Made by a program: the position numbers and the translations under genes. Below are positions 21,394-32,547 of a stretch of 64,000 bases of DNA, one piece after another. A model generated the notes under the pieces. The model was not told where the DNA came from. It was given only the letters and a program-made list of their open reading frames with translations, and searched no databases. This DNA comes from Ryuthela nishihirai (taxonomy: Eukaryota; Arthropoda; Arachnida; Araneae; Heptathelidae), in NCBI GenBank assembly GCA_038380435.1, contig JAWZYU010000013.1, positions 68,845,446 to 68,909,445 on the forward strand. Direction: 5' to 3'. Every line of letters begins with the position of its first letter. Position 1 is the first letter of the stretch.

Positions 21394-21405
21394 AAAATCC
21401 TAAAG
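21394..21405 (+). repeat. Left target-site duplication of SINE-B
   Basis: AAAATCCTAAAG, repeated at 21795-21806. Confidence 0.9.
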
Positions 21406-21794
21406 GTTGGGTTGGGTTGTTTTACCTCTGAGCGGCACTTTTTGGCACACCATGGGCTAAATGGCCAGGTCACATGTACCCCGAAGACTCAGAGAAGGTT
21501 GGGGGAGGGGACCCACTGGAATAGCTGTTGGGAGACAGATGGTAGCCTTCCGTCAAGGCCATCCAGCGTGTTCTTTAACGTGCACAGAGTATGGCTCTCC
21601 TGCACACGGAGCCACGGCTTAACGTCCCATCCGAAGGACGGCGGCCTTTCCAAGCCCATCGGTGTCCCTTACTGACCGTGGGCAGGGCGGGGAATTTTGC
21701 GGAGATAAATCTCAACCCTGACCCAGCTGGGACTCGAACCTGGGAACTACAGATTACGAGCCTGGCGCGCTACCGACTGAGCCACTCCCTCCCC
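21406..21794 (-). mobile_element. SINE-B, full length, inserted in LINE copy 2
   Basis: Begins GTTGGGTTGGGTTGTTTTAC (3' end in reverse), passes the TGGGCTAAATGGCCAGGTCA, CCCATCCGAAGGACGG and GGGCAGGGCGGGGAATTTTG blocks, and ends with the tRNA head (complement of GGTTCGAGTCCCAGCTGGGT; anticodon loop CTCGTAA). Perfect 12-bp target duplications flank it. One of the best-preserved SINE-B copies here and useful as a reference. Confidence 0.95.
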
Positions 21795-21806
21795 AAAATC
21801 CTAAAG
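21795..21806 (+). repeat. Right target-site duplication of SINE-B
   Basis: AAAATCCTAAAG, identical to 21394-21405. Confidence 0.9.
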
Positions 21807-21897
21807 AACAATGCCTTTATCATAAGACATATTTAAAATTTCAGTCAGCCATGTAATAACAGAAACATTCTCATTTGTAAGCATTTTAGAAGTAATT

Positions 21898-22146
21898 TCA
21901 TCTTTCCCTAGGGGATTTAGGCAATTTTAATTTAGAGGTAGCCAAAACGACTTCAGAATGTGTGTGTGTATGGGGTAAGTAGCCAGTAATGCATCTATTC
22001 TCATTACACACAACAGGAGCAGAAATAATCACATTGTTTAGGACATCTCTGGAATGCTCAGTCCACCTTGGCATGACAGAATTCTCACTTTCAAAAGCCT
22101 TACCATGCATATCCCTCAGTCGCTGTATACCTCTGTTTCTTCTCAC
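21898..22146 (-). pseudogene. RTE-like LINE copy 2 linker fragment
   Basis: IQRLRDMHGKAFESENSVMP, then RWTEHSRDVLNNVIISAPVV. This parallels the copy 1 linker (VMARWDEHFRDVLNNVIIST). It gives direct protein-level support that the two LINE copies are one family. Confidence 0.8.
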
Positions 22147-22499
22147 ACAAAACGTTAACTATTTGGTACAGCTTCTCCTGTTATGCTCTCTAGTGTTTCC
22201 TCTGCTTTGTCAGTTAAGAGATCAACCCAAAGATTCTTATTAGATGTTAACATGTCCTTTACAAGTTTTTTGAGCTGTTTTCAATTCTTTCAGTTGAGAC
22301 TAGAAGGATGTTGATTAAATTTATTCCTGCAGTTCATTCATTCAAAAATAAGTCTATTCCTTTTTTCATTCAAATAATTTTTCATTCAATTTGAAACTAA
22401 CAACCTGAAAAGGGTGTTGTTAGTTTCAAGGAAATCTTGTTTAAATTGATTCCATTCTTTCTCAACCACTCCGTTATAATGACTAAGTAAGTTATCATG

Positions 22500-22667
22500 G
22501 TAAGCTTTCGCCATCTCTATATCTTTCAGAGCTTCAGTACTAAAGGTAAGCATTTTAACCTTACCACAACAGTTAAATTTAAGTTTAAGACACTTTTAAG
22601 AAGGTAATGGTCAGATCCATTGGCAGATTTAAATTGTGATAACAGAAACATTTTGATAACAGAACTG
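22500..22667 (-). repeat. Left copy of a duplicated LINE segment
   Basis: GTAAGCTTTCGCCATCTC...CTTTCAGAGCTTCAGTACTA...GGTAATGGTCAGATCC. It recurs at 23202-23370 with moderate divergence, one copy on each side of the fold-back insertion. Confidence 0.8.
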
Positions 22668-23201
22668 CAGGAATAATTTTAATCAACAATTTCAAATTGT
22701 TAGGAGCACCCAGCATGACCAGCGTTTGAACGCTATTGTGGTGTATGTCAACGTAAGCATACAAGAAAATTGTCTTGAGCAGGAATGATTTGAACCCTTG
22801 ACCTCCTGACGACATGCCAGATAGTCTGATCGCTGAGATACCGGCTGCCAATCAAATTATCCTCTATTGTGGATGTTAAACCTTTTAATTTTAAAATCAG
22901 CGCTGGTGGCTGTTATAAGTGAAAGACCTTTTTTAAAAAATACCTATGAACTGCTCCATGGAGTACGGTTTGTCATGAACCCAAGCCTGGGATATCTGAA
23001 ACAAAACATCTTTCACTTGCAGCTATAAGACAATCACCAGCAGCTGATTCTACAATGACGGTGGTTTAACATCCGCAATAGAATAGCTCAGCTGTCAGAC
23101 CACCTGACAAGTCATAAATAAATGGTGGGTTCAGATCCCATAAGGCTGAAGCCAATTTTCTTCTATGCCCACGTTGATTATAGCATAATAGTACAGAAAA
23201 G
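22668..23201. mobile_element. Fold-back element with two opposed tRNA-like heads (family C)
   Basis: The left half in reverse contains TATCTCAGCGATCAGACTAT, CTGGCATG and GGGTTCAAATC. The right half contains TAGCTCAGCTGTCAGACCAC and GGGTTCAGATCCC. The halves are inverted relative to each other, with shared TCTATTGTGGATGTTAAACC and ATCAGCGCTGGTGGCTGTTA-type blocks. Each arm is about 190 bp. Either two SINEs head to head or a true fold-back transposon. Confidence 0.65.
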
Positions 23202-23370
23202 TAAGCTATCTCTGTATCTTTCAGAGCTTCAATACTAATGGTAGGTATTTTAACCTTACCACAACAGTTGAATTTTAGTTGAATGCACTTTTAAGACGGT
23301 AATGGTCAGATCCAATTTCAGATTTAAATTGTGTATAACAGAAATATTTTGATAACAGAACTAGTCCATT
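23202..23370 (-). repeat. Right copy of a duplicated LINE segment
   Basis: Matches 22500-22667 (CTTTCAGAGCTTCAATACTA, ACCTTACCACAACAGTTGAA, GGTAATGGTCAGATCC). After it the LINE continues as expected from copy 1. Confidence 0.8.
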
Positions 23371-23630
23371 TGCCCATAGCCTATTGTTAATTAAAATATA
23401 ATCAAACATATTCCTTTGCTACCCATCAGGTGAAACTCGTTTGTATTTATATATGCCACGGTGTTTGAAATACGTGTTATTCTCAAACCATTAGTTTACT
23501 TATCTATTGGAGTCGTTCTCCATTGCCATTGGAATTATCAATGCCAAAGGGACTTATCACCCATCCCCAAAGGCCAGAGTCAGTACCAACTTTAGCACTG
23601 AAGTCACCTAGCACCAGAAAACTATCGGGG

Positions 23631-23775
23631 TGGCTTAGTCGGTAGCGCTCCAGACTCGTAATCTGTAGTTACCAGGTTCTCGAGTCCCAGCTGGGTCAGC
23701 GTTGAGATTTATCTCCGCAAAATTCCTAGCCCTGCCCACTGTCAGTAAGGGACACCGATGGGCTTGGAAACGTAA
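23631..23775 (+). mobile_element. SINE-B, 3' truncated
   Basis: Head GGGGTGGCTTAGTCGGTAGC, anticodon loop CTCGTAA, B box region GGTTCTCGAGTCCC (two extra bases), then TTTATCTCCGCAAAATTCC and CACCGATGGGCTTGGAAA, where it stops. It terminates the recognisable LINE copy 2. Confidence 0.85.
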
Positions 23776-24238
23776 AACTTTGACAATGGGCACTGTGAGG
23801 CATTAGGAAGGATTTTTTAATTTGGTTTCTGTATAGTGTGTGAACTTTGTGTAAAATATCGTCAAGTAGAAATATCAGTTCATATTGTTTCTGAAGCGGA
23901 GTGAATTTCATGTTGTGTTGCGAACATCAAAGTAAAACTAACTGCATGATACATATTACGACAGCTACAAGTTAATAAGAAGGTTAACAGACAGAAGCAG
24001 GACTGATTTTAGTTTTGAGTTCATTTTTCTTTCACTGCGGAAAAAGCTTGTAAAGGGAAGCAAAACCAAAAACTGGTATTGTTGGAAGTACACTTAACCA
24101 GTGACAGCGGGGACTAGTGGCAATGTTTTAAGAATATCTGATACGCTGTGTGTGTGTAAGAATTATGACAGTTCGTAACTTTATTTTAGTGGGAAGATTT
24201 TCATTTCTTGGGGTTGGGGGTATTTTAGAGACCCTAAC
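23776..24238. other. No feature seen
   Basis: No repeat or gene recognised. Confidence 0.4.
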
Positions 24239-24455
24239 TTGGCCGTCCCTTGGCCGAGTGGTTAGCGCGCTTGGCTAGTGATCTAAGGGACCTGGGTTCG
24301 AGCCCCGGGTAAGGCGTGGGTGTATGTGTCGTTTTTCTGCTGAGGTCCTGCCATCCTCTCAGACCTTCTACTCTGGCATATAAACTGACAGGTTCCTGTC
24401 AGACCTCTGTGGCAAGCAGCTGCTTGAGGGGGTATTTATTCATTATTTTTTTATT
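24239..24455 (+). mobile_element. SINE-A, full length
   Basis: Head GGCCGTCCCTTGGCCGAGTG, B box GGTTCGAGCCCCGGG, TTTTTCTGCTGAGGTCCTGC, CTGACAGGTTCCTGTCAG, CAAGCAGCTGCTTGAGGGGG and a T-rich tail. Confidence 0.92.
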
Positions 24456-24830
24456 TTGACTCTTACGCTGATCTAAATTAGGGTTCGAGGGCGCAGTGAA
24501 CTGAGCTTGTCAGTTGTAACGCTTATCATATAAAAGCAATTCCTACTAATTTTTAAGGGGATATTTTTGGGGAGAGGAAAAATTTTGGGGTTTGAAACCT
24601 TTACGATGTTTTAAATTGCGATACAATTACTTAGCTTTACAATTGTTTTTAATTGCAGTATACTGAGTTACTTAATAATGAATTTTTCGATGTTTCTTCA
24701 GTTGAAAAGTGTGAAATTACTCACAACATAGAGTGATATCAAGCTTTTGAGTATACTGTTTGTCGGGTGTCTTATCATTTAGAAGAAGTACCTGAAGTAC
24801 CTACCACTTTTTAAAGGCAGGAGGAGCATT
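24456..24830. other. No feature seen
   Basis: AT-rich spacer. Confidence 0.35.
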
Positions 24831-26900
24831 TTTGGAAGGAAGAAATTTTGGGAATCCTAACTGTAAACGTGATCTAATTTACGATTGGAGGAAAGAGTAT
24901 GGGGAGTTTCTCCTTTACCATTTAGAAACAGTTCTTGGTCAAACATATACAAAGAAACGCCCAGACCATTTCATATATAAAATTATCAATATAACGACAT
25001 TAAGTGAGTATTTCTTCTTTTTAAATCAATATTAATTTAAAAATTATTTTCATTATTATCGGAATTTATTTTTAAAATTTACTAGGGAAGTAAAAAAAGT
25101 TATTATAGACAAAAGTTTCTTTAATTATACTTGTGATATGAAACAGTACTGAAATATTACAAATGATTTAACTGGTAAGCATCAAAATACTTTATCATTT
25201 ATTAAAGAAATAAAAATTAATACGGGTTTTTTCCTTACAACCAAAATCCGGTGTTATTGGCTGATAAATTAAATAAATACTTTATAGAAAAAAACTGAAG
25301 ATTTAATAAAAAATATTCCCAATTATAATAAGGGTATAGATGATCAGTTGCATACATCACTGAACTCAATTTCCATTGAATATATAACACAAAAGGAAAT
25401 TAGTAAAGTTATTATAACTTTACAACTGAATAAGACGAATAACGATGATGATATTCCCACAGCAAATCTGATAAGTTTCCATAAAAACTCAAAAATAAAT
25501 AAATTTCCAAATTTTAGGGATATTAAGTCAGTTTTTTAATTTGTCATTACTTACAGGATGCTTCTTTAATGTTTCGAAAAATTAAACTCTTATTCTTATA
25601 TTTAAAGAAAATATTAATTTTGATATACGAACTTTATTATCAATAATTTCCATAATCTTCGAAAAGATTTAAAAAATTTCATTTTTAAACTTTATTTAAA
25701 AAAGTTTAGTTTTGGAAAGAGAAATGGAGATTGAACAGGTTACACTAAACTAACATAATTAGTTTATAGAGCTATAAATGATAATTTAAGTACTGTCGTG
25801 ATATATTCAGGTATGAAAAGAGCGTTTGATTCATTATCACAAAATTTAACTACCAATTTTTCTAGAAACTGATGGAATTAGAGGCAGTATGTTAAATTGG
25901 TTACAGACTTATTTAATAAATAGAAAACTAGATTATTGCAGCAGAGAAATAAAAAAAAATGTCGTGTACTGCAAGGTACAGTATTAAGTTAGCTTTGATT
26001 TAATGGGCTTTTTAATGCTCTTGGCGATTTAGATATGACGGAAAAAATAATTTCAATTGCTGATGATTTAACACAATTTAATAAATCAAATAAATGAAGA
26101 TTTAAAACAAATTAGACAGAGGTGTGTAACAAATAGATTGTTTCTAAATGCAGAAAAAGCGAAATATTTTTTGCTTTAGTTTAAAATGCAGAATTCCAGA
26201 TATTTTTGAAATTAAATTATTCTATCATTCAATTAAATGTACTAGTTTTCAATGTTTCTGAGAATCAATTGAAGATTATTTAGCATTATATATTGATAGT
26301 TGATTAACTTGGGAAAACCATATTGAATGCTTCATAAGGACGATTAACGCTATTACGCCTTTTTTATATCACATTAGAAAATTTGCTAATACAACACTTT
26401 TAAAATTCATATATAATGCATGGATTAAATTAATTTTGTAATATGAATTACTGCCGTGGAGGGATAATATATCAGAGTCATATTAATCACTTATTATTAC
26501 ACTATAATTTTTTGATGGATGTTAAAAATTAAAATCATTACAGTGTTTGATTTTATTATAATGATTTACTATTCAATTAATAAAAATTATATGTTCATAC
26601 CATTATATTATATATTAAAAACTATTGCAGGAAAAAAATGTTAAACCTCTAATTTTAATACGAGATTGACTGATAATAATAATTTAACTGTTCCGCACCT
26701 CAGGGAAAATATTAAATATAACACTTTATATATATATATTTGGCACCAAAAGTATTTAATAAATTGCCTGGAATAATATATATTTTCTCAATACAAAAAA
26801 TGAAACCAAAATATATAACTTTTTAAAACTGTTAAAAATATTTTTGATTAATTTACTAATATTGAAATGATCTTTTCTTTAGAAAAATGGTTAAATTATT
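24831..26900 (+). mobile_element. Heavily decayed CR1/Jockey-like LINE
   Basis: Scattered reverse transcriptase signatures in order on the plus strand: linker text REVKKVIIDKSFFNY and NDLTGKHQNTLSFIKEIKIN (about 25086-25220); EYITQKEISKVIITLQLNK (about 25378); FSFGKRNG (about 25710); motif A VIYSGMKRAFDSLS (about 25800); CRVLQGTVLS (about 25965); and the catalytic box KIISIADDLTQF (about 26045, normally YADD). Stops and frameshifts are frequent, so this is among the older insertions here. The part before 25080 is assigned by continuity only. Confidence 0.75.
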
Positions 26901-26931
26901 GTCTATTTAAACAAATAAATAAAAATAAATA

Positions 26932-27112
26932 CCCCCTCAAGCATCTGCTTGCCATAGAGTTCTGACAGGAGCCTGCCAGTTTATACGCTACAGTAGAAGG
27001 TTTGTGAGGGTGGTGGGACCTAAGCAGGAAAACGACACGATCGTCCATGCCTTATCGGGGGCTCGAACCCAGGTCCCTTTGATGAGTAGTCAAGAGCACT
27101 AACCACTCATTA
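26932..27112 (-). mobile_element. SINE-A, full length
   Basis: Reverse copy: TACCCCCTCAAGCATCTGCT, CTGACAGGAGCCTGCCAG, CAGGAAAACGACACGATCG, GGGGCTCGAACCCAGGTCCC, then CACTAACCACTCATTACT at the decayed head. The 3' palindrome keeps pairing through a G-T wobble. Confidence 0.88.
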
Positions 27113-27200
27113 CTGTAATTTATAAATCTGACGGTTAGTTTTAAAATTTATGAATCAGAAATCTTTATAAACTTTAAAATTCAGGTTTCTTATTTACAAA

Positions 27201-27373
27201 TAAAATAAATTTTAATGACATTATTTTTCTTCATAAAACTATAATTCCACAAGCGACCTTGATAATCTTGTGGATTGTTAGTATTTAGTATACGAACAAT
27301 CCACATGATTATCAAAGTCTCTTTTGGAATTATAATTTTATGAAGAAAAATAATGTCATTAAAATCTATTTTA
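27201..27373. mobile_element. 173-bp hairpin MITE
   Basis: Arms of about 79 bp (TAAAATAAATTTTAATGACA...TTGTGGATTGTT and the inverse) around a 15-bp centre AGTATTTAGTATACG. Few mismatches, so fairly young. Superfamily not clear from the ends. Confidence 0.85.
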
Positions 27374-27796
27374 TATATAATTAATATTAAAATTAATATA
27401 ATATTAATTTAATAATATAATTTAACAATAATAATTTATTTGTTTAAACAATTATATATAAATAAAATTAAAATTTGAGATTTAAATATATTATTCATTT
27501 CGTTATCTTATATTTTATTAGTTAATAAATGTATAATTTAACAAATATAAAAACTGTATTATAAGATTGGTACAAAAGGAAAATACAATATTAGATATCT
27601 TTGGAAAAAATTATCCTAAAATTCAATTAAATGGAAAATTAAATGGAAACTGCATGAAATAAAAATTATATTAAATGCAAAATGGAATTGAACACATATA
27701 TATATAAGTAGAACCACAGTGGAACAAAAGGCGTAGCAGCCCTACAGTCCACAGTAAATTCATGAAACAGGTAGCTTCAATGTGGCCGATTTAAAC
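27374..27796. other. Extremely AT-rich spacer
   Basis: Mostly A and T with no coding or repeat identity. Confidence 0.45.
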
Positions 27797-27798
27797 TA

Positions 27799-28827
27799 CA
27801 CTGCTCGACATGGAAAATGCCGCACCATGAAGGAATGCATGAAATGAGAGGAAATTGCCAGACATGTAGACAAGTATGTGGGATAGAAATGATTTAATTT
27901 TTGAGGGATTGCAATGAATGCGATGAGCGAGGAGACAGTATAATGTAGCTTGAGTCAGTAGATCGTATGACCGCCATGCTGGGCTATACATTTTTGCAAC
28001 CTGGCGTGGCATCGAGTGGAAAAATCTCCGGATGGTGTCCTGAGGTATCATGGACCATGCGTCATTCATCTGTATCCATAATTCATCGACATTACGAGGG
28101 GTCGTGCAGAGGCATGAAGTCATCTCCCAATGACGTCCCACACGTTCTTTATTGTGTAGAAGTCTGAGATTGCTCTGGCCAACGCAGCATCTGGACACCT
28201 TATAGGCACTGTCTGCTTATGTTGGCAGTGTACGGGCGGATGTTATCGTGTTAAAACTGGGCATCAGGGATACCACAGAGATACCTAACGAAACGAGCTA
28301 CAGCACCTCATTGACATACTCCTGCTGTTATTGCACCCACTATACGCAAGAGTGGTGAATGGCTGTTGAAACTGATAGTGCCCCAAACCGTGACACCAGG
28401 CTGAGGAGCCATATGATGCTCATGGATGGCAGCAAGTTCAGCTTGGTTCGGCCGACAGTTGTTGCATCCCGATGCATTCCCTTCGTGATACGACCAGGAC
28501 CAACCAGCTGTATATGACCCTATGACAAAGTCTCTGGTAAATTTGCCCGTGTGATGGTAGGATTCTCGATGGCGCCTCCCAGGATTTGTCACTCCTTACA
28601 CATGCTTTTGTCACCAAGATCACTCTGATGCAGTGATCCACACGCCCTGGTGAGGACTACCAAACTTAGTTACACGATCCATTTTTTCCTATTATCTCCC
28701 TCACCTATTACGTGATTGGTTCACAACTGAACTCATTTACGTAACCCAACTGTCGACACAAACCTACCTATTCCCATCGTGCTCCTACAAATACTTCCTG
28801 GTGTGGCATTTTCTATGTCGAGCATTG
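27799..28827 (-). mobile_element. Tc1-like DNA transposon
   Basis: The left end CACTGCTCGACATGGAAAAT...GCCGCACCATGAAGGAA is the inverse of the right end TTCCTGGTGTGGCATTTTCT...ATGTCGAGCATTG. TA lies at 27797-27798; the right TA is lost. A decayed Tc1-family transposase fills the interior. Length about 1.03 kb against the usual 1.3-1.6 kb, so the N-terminal half is reduced. Confidence 0.85.
27830..28641 (-). pseudogene. Decayed Tc1 transposase
   Basis: DDE transposase fragments in order on the minus strand: LAAIHEHHMAPQPGVTVWGT, then ISFNSHSPLLRIVGA (family form 'GVMVWGAIGYTSRSPLVRI'); HDNIRPYTAN, the second catalytic Asp region (family QDNARPH) directly after a stop; and ERVGRHWEMTSCL, then RNVDELWIQMNDAWSMIPQ, the C-terminal block. 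At least three stops or frameshifts lie between. The region of the first catalytic Asp is not recognisable. Confidence 0.82.
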
Positions 28828-30158
28828 CATTTTGCTAGTAAAATATGCTGTTGGAGAAACAGCTCGTCTAGTATCATCAATGTTTCTCGTGATGAAAAGC
28901 TGTGGTTTACTTCGAATGGTCTCAGCTTAACTCAAATATCTAAAAGTTAATTTTTAAAAGCAGTTGCCTTGGGGTAATCTGTTAGCATCATGGCCAATAT
29001 AATGTTATAAATTTAATAGATGAAAATTAAGCATGAGTTCAAAAGAATGCTTATTAACAAAATTAAAAATAAACTAATTTATTTACTTAGGTAAAATAAT
29101 TTTCACAAATATAACAATTTGACACCAATCAGGTATTTTATGAAATTAAACCTGAAATAATATCTAGCAATTCTGCAGCACATTTAAAACAGTTCTACTA
29201 CAATTCAAACAGATTCTATTCAAAACATAAAATGAATCTTAATTAGCATCCAATAAGCGACACAATCAACTTTGAAAATAAACCTAACGTTTATACTTCG
29301 AATTCTGGTATTTTACCTTAAACATCTCTTCGACAAAAAGCTCTTTTGCTTTTTCTACTAGAAGACTTCATGAACACATTATTATCACTTGAATTGGATT
29401 TCTTCATGATAACTCCCCTCGAATCTAGTAGAAACTAATAACTCAACTTTTTCTAAACAGAAAACTGTTCAACTATTTCAAATACTTTATTCGTGACTTT
29501 CTGTATCATTTATTATACAATTTTCACAACTCCTGCGTATACTGCAATAAAGATTCTTCTTTCGACTAGCTGCACAGACTAAATCAATTTAGTTCTTCAT
29601 AAAATCCTTCTTGAAATACACTGTTATTATTTTCGACTCCCTCTGTTCCAATCGGTTAATGACGTAGATCTCACGCTGTACTACACGCGAGCATCATAAA
29701 TGACATACCACATCATGGTCTTGTTGTTGCACGTTCATCTGTCGTAACAATTTCTTATGGAGACCTAGAGTCATGTTTTAACCTAAACAGGTAGCCAGTT
29801 GGAGGCACACAGCTAGTTTTCGTATAGTGAGGTAAACTAAGTCTGTTGGGTGGAAAGCTGCAATTTCTCGAATAATTAAATTTTTTGCCAAGGTAATAAT
29901 ATTAATTCTAATTTTCTCTATTTACTAAAGGTATTTCTTTTAATAATTACTATTTTGAAAAGTTATTGATTGTTGTTCACAAATCATTAAATTTTTAAAC
30001 TTTCATTTCTTAAGTGCTTGACTTAATATTTTTACTACTACAACTAGAACCAGGAGTCAACAACGAGCCGAGGTTATTCTGAAAGTGGCAGTGGAATTTA
30101 AATCCTACTCCTAAATCCCCACCAAAGGAGCCTGAATACAGTCACCAGCAGAAACTCT
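28828..30158. other. Region upstream of the SLC35G1-like frame
   Basis: No coding exon, repeat family or clear promoter element recognised. The reading frame of the downstream gene is open back to a TAA at 30099-30101, leaving 19 codons before the first ATG. Confidence 0.4.
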
Positions 30159-31133
30159 ATGCCATCAATGGAAGCAATAACTGATATTCAAAAGGATCTC
30201 ACCGCATTAAAAGCCTTCTTTTACTCGTTGTCTTCGGGATTTATGTTTTCCATAGGATCAATGCTTGTGATATATTTGAACAACGTCTCCATTACCCAAA
30301 TAATCATTTACGGATATTTAGGAATGCTTGTGTTTACTTTACCGACGGTGACTTATAAATGGGAATTATTTAGCCTTCCGAAAACTACATGGTTCCTTTT
30401 GATAATCCGAGCAATTTGTTCTTTCGGAGTAACTTTTTTGGCTTACTTGTCATTTCGTTGCATACCTCTAGGCGAAGCTTCTGCCATCATTTTCAGCACA
30501 CCAGTTTTTGTCACGGTCTTAGCAAAGATTTTTTTTGACGAATCCGTTGGGAAAGTTGAAACACTCACGATATTACTCACAGTTGCAGGAATAGCTTTAA
30601 TTTCAAAATGTCCTGGAAACCATTCAAATGAAGCAAAATACTTTGTCACTAATGAATAAAATTTTGGCATAATGGCTGCTATTGGCGGACTCTCATGCAA
30701 TTGCATTATGTTCATCTTAGGCCGTAAGGTAAAAGAAGTACATTGTTCAGTAGTCACTATTATCACTGGATTGGTAGTTACGCTTGTAAGTGCTGTTATT
30801 ACTACACAAACAGAAGGGTTTGTTTATTTCTGTGGGCAAAAGAATATAGTGCTGAGTATAGCTCTATTAAATTTTCTTGGTGAAATGGCAATGACAAGAG
30901 CTATCCAGTTGAACAACGTTGGACCAGTTGCTACAGAAAAATCCGGAAGTGACGTCTTGTTTGCATTTCTATGGCAGGTATGCTGGTTTCAGGAGATACC
31001 TTCGTCCTTTTCCATCTCCGGAGCAATTTGTATTTCGTTTTCAGTTTTGCTGATTGCTGTTAAAAAATGGATTCTCATCTTGCCAGTTTATTCGACTATA
31101 AAACAGATAATATATTTTACCAATTTATCATAG
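30159..31133 (+). pseudogene. SLC35G1-like EamA transporter with one in-frame stop
   Basis: Multi-pass membrane protein of the drug/metabolite transporter superfamily, SLC35G branch; substrate unknown. The frame runs 324 codons without an intron, close to the usual family length. Residues 1-166 hold five membrane helices (about 15-40, 47-66, 76-98, 103-126, 133-149) with PLGEASAIIFSTPVFV, the first EamA half. Codon 167 (30657-30659) is TAA. The same frame then continues with NFGIMAAIGGLSCN and five more helices, including ALLNFLGEMAMTRAIQL, then NNVGPVATEKSGSDVLFAFL, WQVCWFQEIPSSFSISGA and a C-terminal KKWILILPVYS. The stop falls in the loop between halves. Either a recent pseudogene or retrocopy, or a sequencing error. 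ATG at 30159 was chosen as the first in frame; ATG at 30168 is an alternative. Confidence 0.85.
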
Positions 31134-31650
31134 AGCTGTTTAAACTAGTCATTTTATCACATTTATTTTTAAACGTTCGGTTATTATCGTATATATCAAA
31201 AGCTATGCTTTCAGTAACAACTTTATTTTTTATTAAGGTCGTATTTTCAAGCTTCATGTAGATTGAAAATATGTATAAATTACATATCCCGATCTGGAAA
31301 AAAAAATACGCGTGCAAGAAACAATCTAGCTAGAAAAATATAAAAGGGAGGGGATAACAGACTGGAAGCAGAGTAACATTTAATATTTATTTTACAGGTT
31401 TTAAAAAATGTCTTCAAAAATGCATGAAATATATTTAAATTTAATGTTTTTTCCTCGGAAAGAGGGGATCTAAAAGCTGGTCTCTAGATCCGAACCTGAT
31501 AAATTAGGATGATAAACTAGATTTTCTTCATAATCAAGTTTACCATCCTAATTACACGTACCGATTTTCTATCTGAAATTGCTACTTCACATCCGTCATG
31601 ACTAATGAACTGTAATCTCCACAATGGTCGTCTTTGACGATGTTAACGAT
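31134..31650. other. Downstream region with a hairpin
   Basis: 31503-31556 holds AATTAGGATGATAAACT and its near inverse GTTTACCATCCTAATT. About 31395-31440 (CAAAAATGCATGAAATATAT) resembles 58350-58385 in reverse, so a dispersed repeat is likely. A short A-run lies at 31299-31307. No exon seen. Confidence 0.45.
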
Positions 31651-31739
31651 CTTCATGTGGGACTGGAATAGCCAAAATCATTGTGAACTGGACAATATTA
31701 CTGAAGTTAAAAACTGGTTCCAAGAAGATAAAAACGTAA

Positions 31740-32400
31740 GATATGATACAATAGAACAATTATCAGTTATACATGTTAATGTCAGTAGTTTTTTTTTTAA
31801 TTAATGGGATCTCTTATGTTGCTATTTAATTAATATCTTAGATTTTCTAGATGTAATCGTATTAACAGAAGCGAATTTTAACGGGTATGAAAAATCCTCA
31901 TATAATATAAGTAATTTTCACCAAATTTCTTTAAATAATATCTGTAAGAAAACAAGAGGTATTATTGTTTTCTATAGAGAAAATTTAGCAATTGAAAATA
32001 TTACCGTACGTATCTTACCAGCAAAAACTATGCACTTACCGATTATCAAAAATGAAATAATATATAATTTGCTGTCTGTTTTTATTGATCTTCGGGTACC
32101 GATATTAATCAATTTCATTCTTCTGTGACCAGATGGATGAGGGATAGCCACCAATTAAGAAATACAATACTCACTTCTGTCTGCTGATGAAATGCATAAT
32201 AGTAGATTTCAATATTGATATTTCTAGTCATAGAAAGAATGTAGTTCAAAAATATTTAAATACGCTTTCTGAGTTTGGCTTTGTCCCCACAATAATAGGA
32301 TTTACTAGAGAAGAGATTTTGGGAAGCTCCACTGCTCATTTTTGCATTGATCACATTAATGTAGGAATTTTAGTTATAAATTCTTGATCTTACGAATCAA
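31740..32400 (+). pseudogene. LINE endonuclease domain
   Basis: Reads YDTIEQLSVIHVNVSS (family 'hxNhxSL'), LDFLDVIVLTEANFNGYEKS (catalytic Glu in LTEAN), KKTRGIIVFYREN, and later VDFNIDISSHRKN (family GDFNID, here VDFNID). DHINV near 32350 is the usual SxIDhIxV element. Stops separate these pieces. Confidence 0.82.
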
Positions 32401-32547
32401 AATTGCTGACAACTATATTATTTCGTTATTACTGATCTCAATTAAATAAAGATAATAAAAATATTTGAAATATGACCCTAAAATATTATTAATTCAATAA
32501 TTAAGATTAATTGGAGTACTGAACAAGTCAACTCGTCTGCTGATGAA

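Larger units (their letters stand above)
18978..23630 (-). mobile_element. RTE-like LINE, copy 2, rearranged
   Basis: Antisense match to copy 1 along most of its length. Examples: AGACAGAATGCACCC at 19800 (compare 4498), CAATTTTCATTACTTTA at 19565, TTTCAGTCAGCCATGTAA at 21839, ATCACATTGTTTAGGACATC at 22028 and CAGTACCAACTTTAGCACTG at 23581. The linear order is disturbed: the segment equivalent to 4965-5070 of copy 1 occurs twice (20095-20180 and 21808-21910). Three foreign insertions interrupt it. No frame is intact. Confidence 0.85.
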
